Shown here: piece by piece, positions 19,599 to 27,500 of the stretch | How positions within the stretch are numbered: the stretch's first letter is position 1 | How the letters are laid out: each line of letters begins with the position of its first letter | Assembly (NCBI RefSeq): GCF_963676475.1 | Contig: NZ_OY781106.1 | Location: 1,674,001 to 1,738,000, forward strand | Origin: an uncultured Celeribacter sp. | GTDB lineage: Bacteria > Pseudomonadota > Alphaproteobacteria > Rhodobacterales > Rhodobacteraceae | DNA: 64,000 nt | Direction: 5' to 3' | Position numbers and translations under genes: made by a program | Notes under the pieces: model-generated | Databases searched by the model: none | What the model saw: only the letters and a program-made list of their open reading frames with translations | What the model was told of the DNA's origin: nothing

Positions 19599-19878
19599 AG
19601 ATCAGCCAGAGATTGCGGACGTAGATCACGACGCCAAGGGCTTGGCCCAAAACGAAAACCGGGTCCTTGCGGTAGAGCGCGTAGATCAAAAGCATCACCC
19701 CGCCCGCGAGCGAGAAATACCAGAACGCCACCGGCATCACCGAATTCTTGGCACGCTCAGAGGCGATCCATTGCAACAGAAACCGCGCGGTGAACATGAG
19801 CTGCGCGGAGAGGCCAAAGAGCACCCACCACAGTTCCGCCACCGTATCGACATGCAGGATCGTCATCAGCCATTGCAT
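19561..19878 (-). CDS. Small membrane protein with lipid-A-disaccharide-synthase N-terminal (LABN) domain
   Basis: This 105-residue protein has about three transmembrane helices and family-typical sequences FTARFLLQWIASERAKNSVMP and FWYFSLAGGVMLLIYALYRK. LABN proteins accompany polyprenyl-phosphate glycosyltransferases and may be flippase-like or accessory subunits, comparable in size to ArnE/ArnF. That role is inference. It begins 4 bases after the GT2 stop and overlaps the GT39 start, so all three should be co-translated. Confidence 0.88.
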   Translation of the reverse strand: MQWLMTILHVDTVAELWWVLFGLSAQLMFTARFLLQWIASERAKNSVMPVAFWYFSLAGGVMLLIYALYRKDPVFVLGQALGVVIYVRNLWLIYANRRADNAVSD

Positions 19879-19882
19879 CGGC

Positions 19883-20635
19883 TCAACCCTCCGTGCGGGC
19901 CGGATTGGCGGCCTGCGTCACTTCCGTCGGGCGCGATTTCTTGCGACGCCGCAAAAGCCAGGCCACACCGATCAGATCGACAATGCCCACGAGCCCACGT
20001 TGCAGGTTCGAGTAATGCGAGCGCCCACCGCCCCGCGCGCGGTGCGAGACATCGACGTGGGCGATCTCCCAGCCATCGCGGGCAAAAAGCGCCGGAAGAT
20101 AGCGGTGCATGTGATCGAAATAGGGCAGATTCAGGAAGTCGTCGCGGCGAAAGGCCTTGAGCCCACAGCCGGTGTCGCGCGTGCCGTCTTTAAGGATTTT
20201 CGCCCGCAGAGCATTTGCGAATTTCGAGGCGTAGCGTTTCGAGAACGTGTCTTGACGGCCGACGCGTTGACCGGCGACGAGGCCGATGTTGGCGGCATTC
20301 GGACCGCTGAACGGTGCAATCATATTGGGAACTTCGGTGCCCGGGTTCTGGCCGTCGCCATCGAGCGTACAGCACACTGTGCCGCGTGCCGCACGCACAC
20401 CCGAATGTACGCCTGCGGATTGGCCGCCGGCGCGATCATGACGGATCACCCGCAGATGCGGCATGATGCTCATCCGGGCGGCCAAAATATCGGCCATACC
20501 GTCATCGGAATTGTCGTCGATCACGATGATTTCAAAGAGGCCGATATGAGTACAGGCTTCGGTGATCTCGTCGAGCAAAGCGCCGATGTTTTCCGCCTCA
20601 TTGCGGCAGGGAATGATGATGGACGTGTCGCACAT
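19883..20635 (-). CDS. Family 2 glycosyltransferase (polyprenyl-phosphate sugar synthase-like)
   Basis: This is likely to load a sugar from a nucleotide donor onto a polyprenyl phosphate, as DPM1, ArnC and RgtE do. The N-terminus MCDTSIIIPCRNEAENIGAL and the later VIDDNSDDGM and DGDGQNPG are the GT-A nucleotide-sugar motifs (DxD-like at DGDGQ). I start at 20635; the open frame reaches 20803, but the extra 56 residues cross a terminator-like hairpin at 20747-20772 and do not look coding. The protein is 250 residues, with no C-terminal double transmembrane segment. It is first in the GT2-LABN-GT39 operon. Confidence 0.87.
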   Translation of the reverse strand: MCDTSIIIPCRNEAENIGALLDEITEACTHIGLFEIIVIDDNSDDGMADILAARMSIMPHLRVIRHDRAGGQSAGVHSGVRAARGTVCCTLDGDGQNPGTEVPNMIAPFSGPNAANIGLVAGQRVGRQDTFSKRYASKFANALRAKILKDGTRDTGCGLKAFRRDDFLNLPYFDHMHRYLPALFARDGWEIAHVDVSHRARGGGRSHYSNLQRGLVGIVDLIGVAWLLRRRKKSRPTEVTQAANPARTEG

Positions 20636-20746
20636 AAGCCGGTCGTACCCTTTATTTTTCGTTCCCGCGATTACCGGAGCCGCCCCTTGATGTAAAGCAA
20701 AACGCCGGGATCTGCACAGGTTTGGGGCAGATGTTACACAAAGAGA

Positions 20747-20772
20747 CGCCCCCGGTCCGCACACCGGGGGCG
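20747..20772 (-). terminator. Terminator of the SQR-DUF5368 operon
   Basis: A perfect 10-bp GC-rich stem (CGCCCCCGGT and its complement) with a 6-base loop lies 35 bases past the DUF5368 stop. On the minus strand it is followed by TCTCTTTGTG, a weak U-rich stretch. Confidence 0.6.
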
Positions 20773-20806
20773 CCCACCCTCTGGCACGTTCGGAACGAAA
20801 CACGCC

Positions 20807-21169
20807 TCAGGATTCGATGTCGGCTTTCGGCGGTTTGACAAGTGCGCCCAGCGTGTAAACGAGGATCGCCATGCCGATCGCGCCCATGACGGCCACGCCC
20901 AGGAACACGATCAGATCCACCGCGCCGCCGATGTCGGAAGGTGCGGAGTGCGTCATCGCCATGACGAACCAGACGGCCAAAATGGCGCCGACTGGCATGG
21001 AGAGCTGCGCCCAGAGGAATTTGCGCCAGCTGACCGCGCGGTCCCGGATCAGCACGAACAGATAGCCCAGCGTCACCACGGCCGCGATGACAACCATGGC
21101 CCAGAACAGACCGCGCCCGAAGATTTCTTCGAAGACGGCGATAAGGGTTTGAAAAGTAAGGTCTTTCAT
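20807..21169 (-). CDS. DUF5368 membrane protein
   Basis: This 120-residue protein has about three hydrophobic helices (roughly residues 20-42, 52-72 and 82-108) and a short soluble C-terminus KPPKADIES. The family has no assigned function. It starts 13 bases after the sulfide:quinone oxidoreductase-like gene and shares its terminator, so a role in anchoring or electron transfer for that enzyme is a reasonable inference. No haem-binding or iron-sulfur motif is visible. Confidence 0.75.
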   Translation of the reverse strand: MKDLTFQTLIAVFEEIFGRGLFWAMVVIAAVVTLGYLFVLIRDRAVSWRKFLWAQLSMPVGAILAVWFVMAMTHSAPSDIGGAVDLIVFLGVAVMGAIGMAILVYTLGALVKPPKADIES

Positions 21170-21181
21170 TGTCGTCTCTCC

Positions 21182-22498
21182 TTATGCCTTGCCACGCAGC
21201 ATAGCGTTGTAGGTGGCTTTCAGGGCGACCTCTTTCATCAGCCAGGAAATCCACAGCTCTTCGAGCGGCGGGATGATGCCCGGAAACGACGGCAGAAGGT
21301 TGTTGTTGTAATCGAACTCCACGAGCATCGCGCGGCCGATCTTGGTGATCATCGGACAGGAGGTGTAGCCGTTGTAGGTCTCAGTGGGTTCGGTGCCTGC
21401 GATGGCGGAAATGATCTGATCCTCGACCACGGGCACCTGCCATTTGACGGACGCCGCGGTTTTGCCCTTTGGCACACCGGCGACATCGCCCAAGGCCCAG
21501 ATCTCCGGGTAACGCAGGTGCTGAAGCGTCGCCATATCGCATTCGACCCAGCCTTGGTCCGTCCATTTGTCCGCCCAGGACAGGCCGGATTGGCGGATCA
21601 CCTCGGGCGCGCGTTGCGGCGGGATCAGGTGGATGTAATCGTAATCCATCTCCTCGGTGCCCTCGGCGGTGTTGAAGGTCACGCGTTTCGCGCCCGCATC
21701 AATGGATTTCACCGTGTGCTGGTAAACCGGCGCGATGTCGCGGTCCAAAAACAGCATGCGGACTTTCTCCGACACGATCGGCACCCCAAAGAGCGCACCG
21801 TCATGGGCGCCATAGGTGATCTCCGCCTTGCCGCGATTGCCCGCACGACGCAGACGGTCATCAATCAGAAAGGTATGTTTCAAAGGCGCACCGGCACATT
21901 TCATCTCGGTGCCCGGACGGGTGAAGACGCCGTGACCGCCCTCTTCGATGAATTTCGACGCGGCTTTCCAGGTGGCGGCGGCATATTGCGGGCCCGCATA
22001 GAGCGCGCCGATGCCGTTTTCTCCAACCATATCAAGGGAAAAGCCCTCGATGGCGTCATGATCGAGGATCAGACCCGGGGCCACGACGAGGAAATCGTAA
22101 GAGAGCGTCTGGCCACCCTCGGTCGAAACGGTTTTCGCGACGGGGTCAATGGCGGCGGCTTTTTCCTGAATGAGGGTGATACCTTTGGGCAGCCAGTCGG
22201 CGGTCTCGGAGACGACGTAATCCGCAGGTTTGAGACCGGCGGCAACGAGCGTCAGGCCGGGTTGATAAAGGTGCTCTTTGCGCGGATCGATCAGAGTGAT
22301 CTGAGCCCCATCAAGGCGGTCTACGAGGCGGTTGGCCAGAGCGGTGCCGCCAGCGCCTGCGCCGATGATGACGATCTTGGCGTTGGTCGGAACGCTGGCG
22401 GCGCGGACTTCACCGGAGGTGGCGGCCAGCGCCGTGGCCCCGGCGGCGAGCCCCAGGAAACCCCGGCGCCCGATCTGGGGGGAATTCGTGTCGTGCAT
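21182..22498 (-). CDS. Tat-exported sulfide:quinone oxidoreductase-like flavoprotein
   Basis: This is predicted to oxidise sulfide and reduce the quinone pool, facing the periplasm. The 438-residue protein begins with a twin-arginine signal (RR at 11-12, then FLGLAAGATALA), a Rossmann FAD motif GAGAGG near 46-51, and the paired redox cysteines Cys201 (EMKCAGAP) and Cys381 (YTSCPMIT) expected of SQR enzymes. The start at 22498 is chosen for the GGAGAGAG Shine-Dalgarno; the ATG four codons upstream overlaps that site. A palindromic operator lies upstream. Flavocytochrome c subunit is an alternative, but no c-type cytochrome partner is adjacent. Confidence 0.82.
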   Translation of the reverse strand: MHDTNSPQIGRRGFLGLAAGATALAATSGEVRAASVPTNAKIVIIGAGAGGTALANRLVDRLDGAQITLIDPRKEHLYQPGLTLVAAGLKPADYVVSETADWLPKGITLIQEKAAAIDPVAKTVSTEGGQTLSYDFLVVAPGLILDHDAIEGFSLDMVGENGIGALYAGPQYAAATWKAASKFIEEGGHGVFTRPGTEMKCAGAPLKHTFLIDDRLRRAGNRGKAEITYGAHDGALFGVPIVSEKVRMLFLDRDIAPVYQHTVKSIDAGAKRVTFNTAEGTEEMDYDYIHLIPPQRAPEVIRQSGLSWADKWTDQGWVECDMATLQHLRYPEIWALGDVAGVPKGKTAASVKWQVPVVEDQIISAIAGTEPTETYNGYTSCPMITKIGRAMLVEFDYNNNLLPSFPGIIPPLEELWISWLMKEVALKATYNAMLRGKA

Positions 22499-22516
22499 GT
22501 CTCTCTCCATATTTGC

Positions 22517-22551
22517 GCATGCTATATATCACAGCATGCATATGTATGCAT
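22517..22551. promoter_or_regulatory. Overlapping palindromes upstream of the SQR gene (probable operator)
   Basis: GCATGC occurs at 22517-22522 and 22534-22539. A perfect inverted repeat ATGCATA-TG-TATGCAT spans 22536-22551. The site lies 19-53 bases upstream of the SQR start and is AT-rich. A sulfide- or redox-responsive ArsR/BigR-type repressor is a plausible binder, but the sequence was not matched to a known box. Confidence 0.55.
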
Positions 22552-22608
22552 GTTTTTGGTGCGGAAAATTCCGCCCACGATGGCGGGCGGAGCAGTTTGG
22601 TGTAAGGC

Positions 22609-22641
22609 GCTCCGGGGGCGGTGGAACGACACCCCCGGAGC
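22609..22641 (-). terminator. GC-rich hairpin downstream of cydX
   Basis: A perfect 10-bp stem (GCTCCGGGGG with its complement) and a 13-base loop lie 80 bases after the cydX stop. No U-run follows, so termination may be weak, or this may be an mRNA-stabilising structure. Confidence 0.5.
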
Positions 22642-22720
22642 AGGCCACCTGAAGGGACAAAAGACTGTCAGGCAAGATCAGGTCGAATGAGCCTTGCCTG
22701 CGTTTTGGTCAGGCGGTGTT

Positions 22721-22840
22721 TCAGGTCTCGTCGTGCTCGTCGGCCAGACGCGCATCTTCGCGCATCTCGATCCACATCGCATTGAGAACAGCGAACATGG
22801 CGGCCAGCGGAAGACCAAGGATCCAGGCAAAATACCACAT
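22721..22840 (-). CDS. cydX: Cytochrome bd oxidase small subunit CydX
   Basis: CydX is a single-helix subunit that stabilises the haem b595/d site of cytochrome bd oxidase. The 39-residue product starts MWYFAWILGLPLAAMF, almost identical in opening to the known CydX family (MWYFAWILG), and ends with the acidic tail ADEHDET. It starts 13 bases after the cydB stop with AAAGGA as ribosome-binding site. Its length and position are exactly those of a cydABX operon, although the frame is short enough to be missed by automatic callers. Confidence 0.93.
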   Translation of the reverse strand: MWYFAWILGLPLAAMFAVLNAMWIEMREDARLADEHDET

Positions 22841-22853
22841 AATCGGTCCTTTC

Positions 22854-24017
22854 TCAGTAGCTTTGAGCGTTTTTGTCGAGCTCATCCTCGGTGACCTTGC
22901 CCCAGAGCACTTTGTAGACCCAAGAGGTGTAGGCGAGGATGATCGGCATAAAGATGATCGCGCAGACCAGCATCACGAAGAGCGTCAGGTGCGAGCTTGA
23001 GCTGTCCCAGACGGTGAGCGAGCTGTCGGGATCGACGGTGGACGGCAAGATGAAGGGGAACATCGTCAGGCCGACCGAGGAGATGATCCCGGTGATGCCG
23101 AGTTTCGACCACAGAAGCGTCGAGACCTCTTTGCCCTTGCGCAGCCCCATCACCGCCATGGCGATGCCAAAAAAGCCCATGAGCGGTGCGATCACGATCC
23201 ACGGACGATCGGAATAGGCCGCCATCCAGGACCCGCCATGGCTCACTTCGGAGTAGAGCGGATTGCTTGGCCCGTCTTTCACGACTTCGCCGACGATCTG
23301 GTAGCCATCGATGCCCATGGCCAGCCAAAGCCCGGCCAAGGCGTAGGAGACGGCAGCCACGATACCTGCAACCGTGCCATATGCCTGCGCGCGTTTCTGG
23401 ATGACGCCTTCGGTTTTGAGGCCCAGCCAAGCCGCGCCATGCATCAGGAGCATAGAGAGCGACACCACACCGGCCAAAAGCGCGAAGGGATTCAACAGGC
23501 CCAGAAGCTTCATGATCGCATTGCCATCATAGCGCGGCATCAAGAGATCCGGGGTCAGGTGAAACGGCACGCCCTGCAACACATTGCCCACGGCCACGCC
23601 GAAGATCAGCGCCGGAACCGCACCGCCCACGAAAAGCGCCCAGTCCCAGTTCCTCCGCCACCGCGCGCTTTCGCGTTTGGAACGGTATTTGAAGCCCACA
23701 GGGCGCAAGATCAGCGCAGCCAGCACGAGGAACATCGCCAGATAGAACCCCGAGAAAGACACCGCGTAGAGCGGCGGCCAGGCGGCGAAAATCGCCCCCC
23801 CGCCCAGGATGAACCACACCTGGTTGCCTTCCCAAACCGGGCCGATCGTATTGATCACCACCCGGCGTTCGGTGTCACTCTTGCCGACGAAGGGCAAAAG
23901 TGCACCCACGCCCATATCGAACCCGTCCGTCAGCGCGAAGCCGATCAGAAGGACGCCCAGAAGCAACCACCAGATCACGCGGAGGACTTCGAAGGTCATA
24001 AATTCATGCAAGATCAT
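22854..24017 (-). CDS. cydB: Cytochrome bd ubiquinol oxidase subunit II (CydB)
   Basis: CydB is the second integral-membrane subunit of the bd-type quinol oxidase, 387 residues with about nine helices. Conserved sequences include LLIGFALTDGFDMGVGALLPF and VWEGNQVWFILGGGAIFAAWP near the N-terminus. It starts 5 bases after cydA and is followed by cydX. The enzyme has high oxygen affinity and relative sulfide resistance, fitting the adjacent SQR gene. The family homologue CioB would look similar. Confidence 0.95.
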   Translation of the reverse strand: MILHEFMTFEVLRVIWWLLLGVLLIGFALTDGFDMGVGALLPFVGKSDTERRVVINTIGPVWEGNQVWFILGGGAIFAAWPPLYAVSFSGFYLAMFLVLAALILRPVGFKYRSKRESARWRRNWDWALFVGGAVPALIFGVAVGNVLQGVPFHLTPDLLMPRYDGNAIMKLLGLLNPFALLAGVVSLSMLLMHGAAWLGLKTEGVIQKRAQAYGTVAGIVAAVSYALAGLWLAMGIDGYQIVGEVVKDGPSNPLYSEVSHGGSWMAAYSDRPWIVIAPLMGFFGIAMAVMGLRKGKEVSTLLWSKLGITGIISSVGLTMFPFILPSTVDPDSSLTVWDSSSSHLTLFVMLVCAIIFMPIILAYTSWVYKVLWGKVTEDELDKNAQSY

Positions 24018-24022
24018 GTCAG

Positions 24023-25636
24023 TTACTCCGCAGGTTCGGCCGCAAAGGGCCCTTGGCCGTCATGGGTGCTCAGACGGTGCGCATGGCGTTCCATCCATTG
24101 ATCCGTCTCATCGACATCCATGTAAGGGCCTTTCTTGATGTATTTGATCATCAGGCTGATCTCGATGATGAAGAGCACCGTGTAGAAGATCACAAAGCCA
24201 GCAAGCGTGATCAGAAGATCGGTGATCGACAGGTGAGAGACCGACAAGGCCGTCGGCAACACGCCGTCCACGGTCCAGGGTTGACGCCCGAACTCGGCGA
24301 CGAACCAGCCCAGCTCCGCGGCAATCCACGGCGTCGGGATGATCAGCACCGCCGCACGCAGCGCCCAGCGCGGGTATTGCATGCCTTTGAAGGACGTGCG
24401 GTAGAAGAAGTAGATCATCACGGCGATGAAGCTAAAGCCCAGCCCCACCATGATACGGAAGGCCCAGAACAGCGGCCCGACGCCCGGAACGGTGTCGTCT
24501 GCGGCCATCGAGATCTGTTCGTCCGTGGCCTCACGCGGGTCGTCGACATAGCGTTTCAAGAGCATCGCAAAGCCGAGGTCATCGGAATGCTCTTCAAAGG
24601 TGGCCCGCACCTCCGCAGGGGTCGCCTCACGCTGTTCGCGGATCGTCATCAAGGCATCATAGGCCACGATGCCGGAGCGGATTTTCTCATTGGCTTGCGC
24701 CACGAGCTGATCCACGCCTTCGATCTCTTGCGTGAGCGAGCGTGTTCCGATCAGACCCATCACATAAGGAATGTGAATGGCGTAATGGGTTTCACGCGCC
24801 TCGCGGTCCGGGATACCGACCAAGGTGAAGGAGGCCGGCGCTTCGTGGGTTTCCCACATGCCTTCGATGGCCGCGAGTTTCATTTTCTGCGTGTGAGTCG
24901 CGGAATAGCCGCTCTCGTCGCCCAGAATGACAACAGATAAGGCCGACGCCAGACCGAATGCGGCCGCAACCGCGATGGAGCGACGGGCCAACTCGGTATG
25001 ACGGCCTTTGAGCAAATACCAGGCAGAAACGCCCAGTACGAAAACAGAGGCGGTCACGTAACCGGCGGACACAGTGTGCACGAATTTGGCCTGAGCCACT
25101 TCGTTGAAAACCACTTCAAAGAAGTTGGTCATCTCCATCCGCATGGTGTCCGGGTTGAACTCGGCCCCCACCGGGTTCTGCATCCAGCCGTTGGCGATGA
25201 GAATCCACAAAGCCGAAAAGTTCGACCCGATGGCCACCAGCCAAGTGACGATCATATGCGCCACTTTCGACATCTTGTCCCAGCCAAAGAACATGAGACC
25301 CACAAAGGTCGCTTCCATGAAGAAGGCCATGAGCCCCTCGATGGCCAGCGGTGCGCCGAAAATGTCGCCGACATAGTGGCTGTAGTAGGACCAGTTCATG
25401 CCGAACTGGAATTCCATCGTGATGCCCGTCGCAACGCCCAGCACAAAGTTGATCCCGAACAGCGTGGCCCAGAATTTCGTCATTTGTCGCCAAATCGGGC
25501 GACCGGTCATGACATAGACCGTCTCCATGATCGCCACGATGATCGACAGACCAAGCGTGAGCGGCACGAAGAGAAAGTGGTACATGGCTGTCATCGCGAA
25601 TTGCAGGCGCGACAGCTCAACTAGTCCGAACTCCAT
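24023..25636 (-). CDS. cydA: Cytochrome bd ubiquinol oxidase subunit I (CydA)
   Basis: CydA carries haems b558, b595 and d and the quinol-binding Q-loop. The 537-residue protein has the N-terminus MEFGLVELSRLQFAMTAMYH, where His20 matches the haem ligand, and a second ligand His in AKFVHTVSAGY. The Q-loop (about residues 245-380) is long, as in the E. coli CydA type. The start at 25636 is set by the ribosome site AAGGAGCAAGGGAAC; the frame extends 16 codons upstream without support. A FnrL-type box lies 89 bases upstream, suggesting induction at low oxygen. Confidence 0.96.
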   Translation of the reverse strand: MEFGLVELSRLQFAMTAMYHFLFVPLTLGLSIIVAIMETVYVMTGRPIWRQMTKFWATLFGINFVLGVATGITMEFQFGMNWSYYSHYVGDIFGAPLAIEGLMAFFMEATFVGLMFFGWDKMSKVAHMIVTWLVAIGSNFSALWILIANGWMQNPVGAEFNPDTMRMEMTNFFEVVFNEVAQAKFVHTVSAGYVTASVFVLGVSAWYLLKGRHTELARRSIAVAAAFGLASALSVVILGDESGYSATHTQKMKLAAIEGMWETHEAPASFTLVGIPDREARETHYAIHIPYVMGLIGTRSLTQEIEGVDQLVAQANEKIRSGIVAYDALMTIREQREATPAEVRATFEEHSDDLGFAMLLKRYVDDPREATDEQISMAADDTVPGVGPLFWAFRIMVGLGFSFIAVMIYFFYRTSFKGMQYPRWALRAAVLIIPTPWIAAELGWFVAEFGRQPWTVDGVLPTALSVSHLSITDLLITLAGFVIFYTVLFIIEISLMIKYIKKGPYMDVDETDQWMERHAHRLSTHDGQGPFAAEPAE

Positions 25637-25724
25637 GTTCCCTTGCTCCTTTTGCGCGAGAATAAAGATGTCTCGCAGATGCATGTTTGTGGCTTCGACT
25701 TAAAGCGCCACAGGTTTGGGGACT

Positions 25725-25738
25725 TTGACCCATGTCAA
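25725..25738. promoter_or_regulatory. FnrL/FNR-type box upstream of cydABX
   Basis: TTGACCCATGTCAA is a perfect inverted repeat TTGAC-N4-GTCAA, matching the FNR-family consensus TTGAT-N4-ATCAA with one substitution per half-site. It is located 89 bases before the cydA start. Low-oxygen regulation by FnrL is the expected consequence. Confidence 0.8.
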
Positions 25739-25874
25739 AATCACCAAGTCAATAAATACAATATTCCAGATATATCTTCATGTGACCGCGACATGGCGGC
25801 GCGCCCCCCGTCGTTCGGGGTGCTTTCCGCTCAATTGCGCGTGAGCGCTGACCCTTTCTGTCCCGTCTCGCGTC

Positions 25875-27500
25875 TCAGAGCGACAGAATCCGGTCTGCCG
25901 CCCCCTGCTCTTCCGCGCGGTGTGCCGCGATCAACACCGCCGCCTCAGGCAAGGCCGCACGAATCCCCGCCAGCACCCGGTCCGAGGTCTCGGTATCAAG
26001 CCCTTCGGTCGGCTCATCCAACAGCAACACGGAAGGCTGCCGCAAAATTGCACGCGTCAAAACCAGTCGCCGCGTCTCGCCGCCCGAAAGCCCCGCACCG
26101 CGTGGTCCCAAGCGCGCATCCAAGCCGCCCTTAGCCGCGACAACCTCATCCAGAGCCGTCGCCGCAAGCGCAGACCAAAGCGCCTCATCCGTCGCCTCAG
26201 GTGCCGCCAGACGTAGGTTCTCCGCGATCGTTCCCTGAATCAGCGATGCCCGTTGCCCGACCAATGTGGTCGCACCGGGTAAAAATTCCGTAACAGGTTG
26301 ATCATTTAGGGAGACTTTGCCGCTCACCGGGCGCAAAGCGCCTGCGGCCAGCAACAGAACCGTGCTTTTGCCCACGCCCGACGGGCCTTTCAACGCGACC
26401 CATTCGCCGGGAGTAACCGTAAGGTTGAAATCGGACAACACCGGCCGTGCCGTGCCGCGCGCGAAGGTTACGGAAGAAAATGTCAGGTTTTGCGGCCCCT
26501 CCGGCCAAGGCAAAGCGTCGGGCCAATCCGACATCTCGGTCTGCGCCGTCACACGCCGCGCAGCCCCGACCATCCGCCCCATCTCCGCCACCGCACGCCG
26601 CAACGGCGCCACGGTCTCCATCAGCGCCAGCGCCGTGAAAAACCCGATGGCCGCGCGCGCCGGCGTGATCTCGCCAGACGCTGCCAGCGTGCCGCCAATC
26701 CAAAGCGCCGCCGCCGCCGCCAAAGCAGAGACAACCATGAGCGCGGCGCCTGCCTGACGTTCGCGCAGATCGGTCGTGGTGGCCGCTGCTTGACGCCGCG
26801 TCTCGGCATCGCGACAGGCCGTAACCTGATCCGGCAGTTGTCCGTAAAGCGCCAAATCTTCGCGCGTGGTCACCAAGTCGATGAAACGCGCCCGAAAGGC
26901 CTGCGCGGCACTTTCCGCGCGACGCGAGGGCACCCGCGCCCGGCGCACGCCCCAAAGCACAACGCCCAGACCGCCGAGGGTGAAAATCCCGAAAATCGCC
27001 ACGGCCACACGCCAATCGACCAGCCAGGACAGCACCGCCAAGGCCAAGAGTTGTGTCGCACCGCCGGCGATCAGAGGCAGGAACAGTCGCAAGGGCACAC
27101 CGTCCAGCGCATCGACATCGGCCACGATCCGGTTGAGCGCCTGCGCGCCTCGCAGCCGGATCAAACGGTCATGCGAGCGGGTCGAGAGCGCCGCCAAAAG
27201 CGTGACGCGGAGTTTGGCCAGCGCCCGAAGCGTCGCATCATGGGTGAGCACACGCTCGCCGTAACGGGTCGCGGTGCGGGTGATCGCCAAAAAGCGCACC
27301 ATAGCAGAGGGGCGGAACACGTCGAAGACGGCGCCGACACCGGCGAGACCGGCGGCAGAGGCCGCAACAATGAACCAGCCCGAGAGTCCCAACAAGGACG
27401 CGCCCATGATCAAGACCAGCGCTGACAGCGCCAGCCCGCGCAGCAAAGATGTGCGCTCGCCGCGCATCATGAGGCGGAAAATATGCCAGAGCTTAGCCAT
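25875..27500 (-). CDS. cydC: Thiol reductant ABC exporter subunit CydC
   Basis: CydC pairs with CydD to form an inner-membrane ABC exporter of cysteine/glutathione needed to assemble cytochrome bd and c. The 541-residue protein has about six transmembrane helices (GASLLGLSGWFIVAASAAGL is the first), Walker A GPSGVGKST, signature LSGGETRRLVLTRAIL and Walker B VLLLDEPTEGLD. The start at 27500 (MAKLWHIF) has GGGGAG upstream. It overlaps the cydD stop by 8 bases. The gene lies upstream of cydA on the same strand, so bd and its assembly factor are clustered but have separate promoter regions. Confidence 0.94.
   Translation of the reverse strand: MAKLWHIFRLMMRGERTSLLRGLALSALVLIMGASLLGLSGWFIVAASAAGLAGVGAVFDVFRPSAMVRFLAITRTATRYGERVLTHDATLRALAKLRVTLLAALSTRSHDRLIRLRGAQALNRIVADVDALDGVPLRLFLPLIAGGATQLLALAVLSWLVDWRVAVAIFGIFTLGGLGVVLWGVRRARVPSRRAESAAQAFRARFIDLVTTREDLALYGQLPDQVTACRDAETRRQAAATTTDLRERQAGAALMVVSALAAAAALWIGGTLAASGEITPARAAIGFFTALALMETVAPLRRAVAEMGRMVGAARRVTAQTEMSDWPDALPWPEGPQNLTFSSVTFARGTARPVLSDFNLTVTPGEWVALKGPSGVGKSTVLLLAAGALRPVSGKVSLNDQPVTEFLPGATTLVGQRASLIQGTIAENLRLAAPEATDEALWSALAATALDEVVAAKGGLDARLGPRGAGLSGGETRRLVLTRAILRQPSVLLLDEPTEGLDTETSDRVLAGIRAALPEAAVLIAAHRAEEQGAADRILSL

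Noticed and set aside
18123..19793. A 556-codon open frame on the plus strand over the GT39 gene
   Set aside because: It is antisense to a protein with clear family motifs and has an unlikely Arg/Gln/Gly-rich composition.
20636..20803. A longer N-terminus for the GT2 protein
   Set aside because: It would run through the terminator-like hairpin at 20747-20772 and adds Cys/Arg-rich residues unlike family members; the GT-A motif begins right after Met at 20635.
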